DNA from: Anseranas semipalmata
Taxonomy: Eukaryota > Chordata > Aves > Anseriformes > Anseranatidae
Reading direction: 5' to 3'
Length of the DNA stretch: 64,000 nt
Assembly: GCA_013399115.1 (NCBI GenBank)
Contig: VXAA01004204.1
Coordinates: 486,998 to 550,997 of the forward strand
Within the stretch, counting starts at the first letter, position 1, and each line of letters begins with the position of its first letter. This document shows positions 62,839 to 64,000 of this stretch, in pieces. The position numbers were made by a program, and so were the translations under genes. The notes beneath the pieces were generated by a model, which worked only from the letters and a program-made list of their open reading frames with translations, did no database searches and was not told the DNA's origin.

Positions 62839-63690
62839 TTAGTCCCTAAATCTGTGAATGTCATTGACTAATCTGCAATAAGGATAAGCTTCATCTGCAT
62901 GTGTACAGATGTAGTTGCATCAGCAGGACTGGATCATCATGACACTCTCAGTGAAGGTTTCTCCATCATCACAGTGGAACTTGATCTTGACAGTCCTGGT
63001 CTGCTGGGGAGTACAACACCTGACATGCGCCCAGGAGCTGCAGTACTTGGGGCAGAACTTCTTCACACTGGAACATCCAGCATAAGTAAACTTCACTGGG
63101 GAGGGGAGCTTCTTAGTCTTGGTACATTTTTTTTTTCCCCTTCTTTAGGGAGACATAGCTAGGCTGGCCACATGGCCTCACTTTGTATATCCTGGTCTCT
63201 TTGATGAGCTTGTAGTGAGGATTATTGTTGGTAAACCTTGTGGAGATGTCAGTTCCACATATCTTTGAGCACTAGGACCAGGAAGTTGTTTGCACAACGC
63301 ATTTGGAGTTCTAAAAAGCTTGGCTTTGTGGCTTGGATCCAAAAACAGGTAGCATCTTCAGGCCTCCGTTCACAATGGCAATTATCTCATTGTTTCTGGT
63401 TAATTCGCCTTCAGAGGCATCCAGACCAAACTCTTAGCTGAAGAAATCCTCCAGCTCATCCAGCGCATCCTTGCTCTTATCACAGACCCACTCTTTGCAG
63501 CACTGCCCAGGGACTTTGACCAGCCTGAGGCTGGGGCAGCCCAGGTTAGGAAAAGAGAGCTCTTGTGGGCAGAGTGGGGTGGGGCAGAATGGGATGCAGT
63601 CCACAGCTCCATCTATGCACATATACTGGTGTTTACAGTTCGGATGGAAGATTTTGCCATGTTTAGTGCATTCCTCAAGGGGAGAAGAAA
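62839..63690 (-). pseudogene. CCN1: Processed (intronless) pseudogene of a CCN-family gene, best match CCN1/CYR61
   Basis: CCN1 is a secreted matricellular protein with IGFBP, VWC, TSP1 and cystine-knot (CT) domains. Read on the minus strand, this copy keeps the last three in order. VWC (about 63690-63450): [25 protein letters not shown] linker with [12 protein letters not shown] and [12 protein letters not shown] follows. TSP1 (about 63303-63165): [21 protein letters not shown] (about 63125-62842): [29 protein letters not shown], ending NDIHRFRD and TAA at 62839-62841. Domains normally split between exons are contiguous, so the source was spliced mRNA. It is dead: in-frame stops at 63434-63436, 63311-63313, 63272-63274 and 62920-62922, an extra base in a ten-A run at 63127-63136, three extra codons in VWC, and several lost cysteines. 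Signal peptide and IGFBP domain are absent. The linker and CT wording favour CCN1 over CCN2; this is from memory of the family. Confidence 0.9.
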
Positions 63691-64000
63691 ATCATGTCCT
63701 AAGTATTCTCAAAAATGCAGATTTGAATGCATAGCATACACTTGGTGAGGACCCTGATCTCTCCTACAGTGCATATGCTTCTAGCAGTTATTGAAATCCT
63801 TCATCCTCTCTTCCTGTTGTAGTCTTGTAACTTCTGAGTGACATTGCCCTTGATAAGGCCAAAATGAAAGTCTAGTCTTGGACGTCATAATTTTCTATTT
63901 TTATGTGCTAAGTTGTTGCATATAAGTTCCTCTATATATATAGCTCATTTTAAAGCATAAAAATATTAATTACATGTCTCAGTCTTCATTTAAAACAGGG
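63691..64000. other. Upstream flank of the retrocopy
   Basis: AT-rich DNA to the window edge. A minus-strand stretch near 63760-63800 reads KDFNNC-stop-KHMHC and could be a degraded trace of the IGFBP domain end (family pattern K-x-L-N-x-D-C-x-K-x-x-x-C). The cysteine pattern is otherwise missing, so I leave the pseudogene boundary at about 63690. Confidence 0.4.

Noticed and set aside
62839..63690. Functional CCN-family gene
   Set aside because: Four in-frame stops, a frameshift in an A run, lost cysteines and absence of the signal peptide and IGFBP domain rule out an intact protein.
63760..63802. Extension of the CCN1 pseudogene into the IGFBP domain
   Set aside because: A short cysteine/lysine pattern is suggestive, but the rest of the domain is not recognisable and the alignment would need several gaps.

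Overview
This is vertebrate nuclear DNA, almost certainly from a bird. Evidence: three antisense copies of the avian CR1 LINE with its characteristic 3' tail (8-bp ATTCTRTG-like units instead of poly-A), a degenerate solo LTR of a dispersed avian endogenous retrovirus family, low overall repeat density, and AT-rich gene-poor background. Short N runs at 39705-39745 and 60847-60869 show it is a draft assembly contig. I cannot name the species.

I see no intact protein-coding gene and no convincing host exon in 64 kb. The open frames are short, lack recognisable domains, or are antisense shadows of CR1. The window is best read as intergenic or long-intron DNA with a few recognisable insertions.

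Layout: 1-607 unique DNA; 608-1197 solo ERV LTR, minus strand; 1.2-27.6 kb AT-rich unique DNA with simple repeats and one clear ancient tRNA-derived SINE relic (20.2 kb); 27642-27841 CR1 3' fragment; 27.8-33.7 kb unique, with a candidate conserved element near 33.1 kb; 33683-33838 CR1 3' fragment; 33.8-61.2 kb mostly unique, with several candidate conserved non-coding blocks (34.3, 47.3, 51.1 and, best, 58.5-59.0 kb), microsatellites at 46.75, 49.5 and 50.75 kb, and a pair of perfect hairpins at 49.2 and 49.45 kb.

The most interesting object is at the right end. Read on the minus strand, a 5'-truncated intronless copy of a CCN-family mRNA (best match CCN1/CYR61; VWC, TSP1 and cystine-knot parts) runs from about 63690 to its stop at 62839. 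It continues into about 120 bp of AU-rich 3'UTR-like sequence and, without a poly-A tail, passes directly into a 5'-truncated CR1 in the same orientation (62718 to 61176). Processed pseudogenes are rare in birds because CR1 does not recognise poly-A. This head-to-tail order is what template switching during CR1 reverse transcription would leave, so the locus is a candidate CCN1-CR1 chimeric retrocopy.
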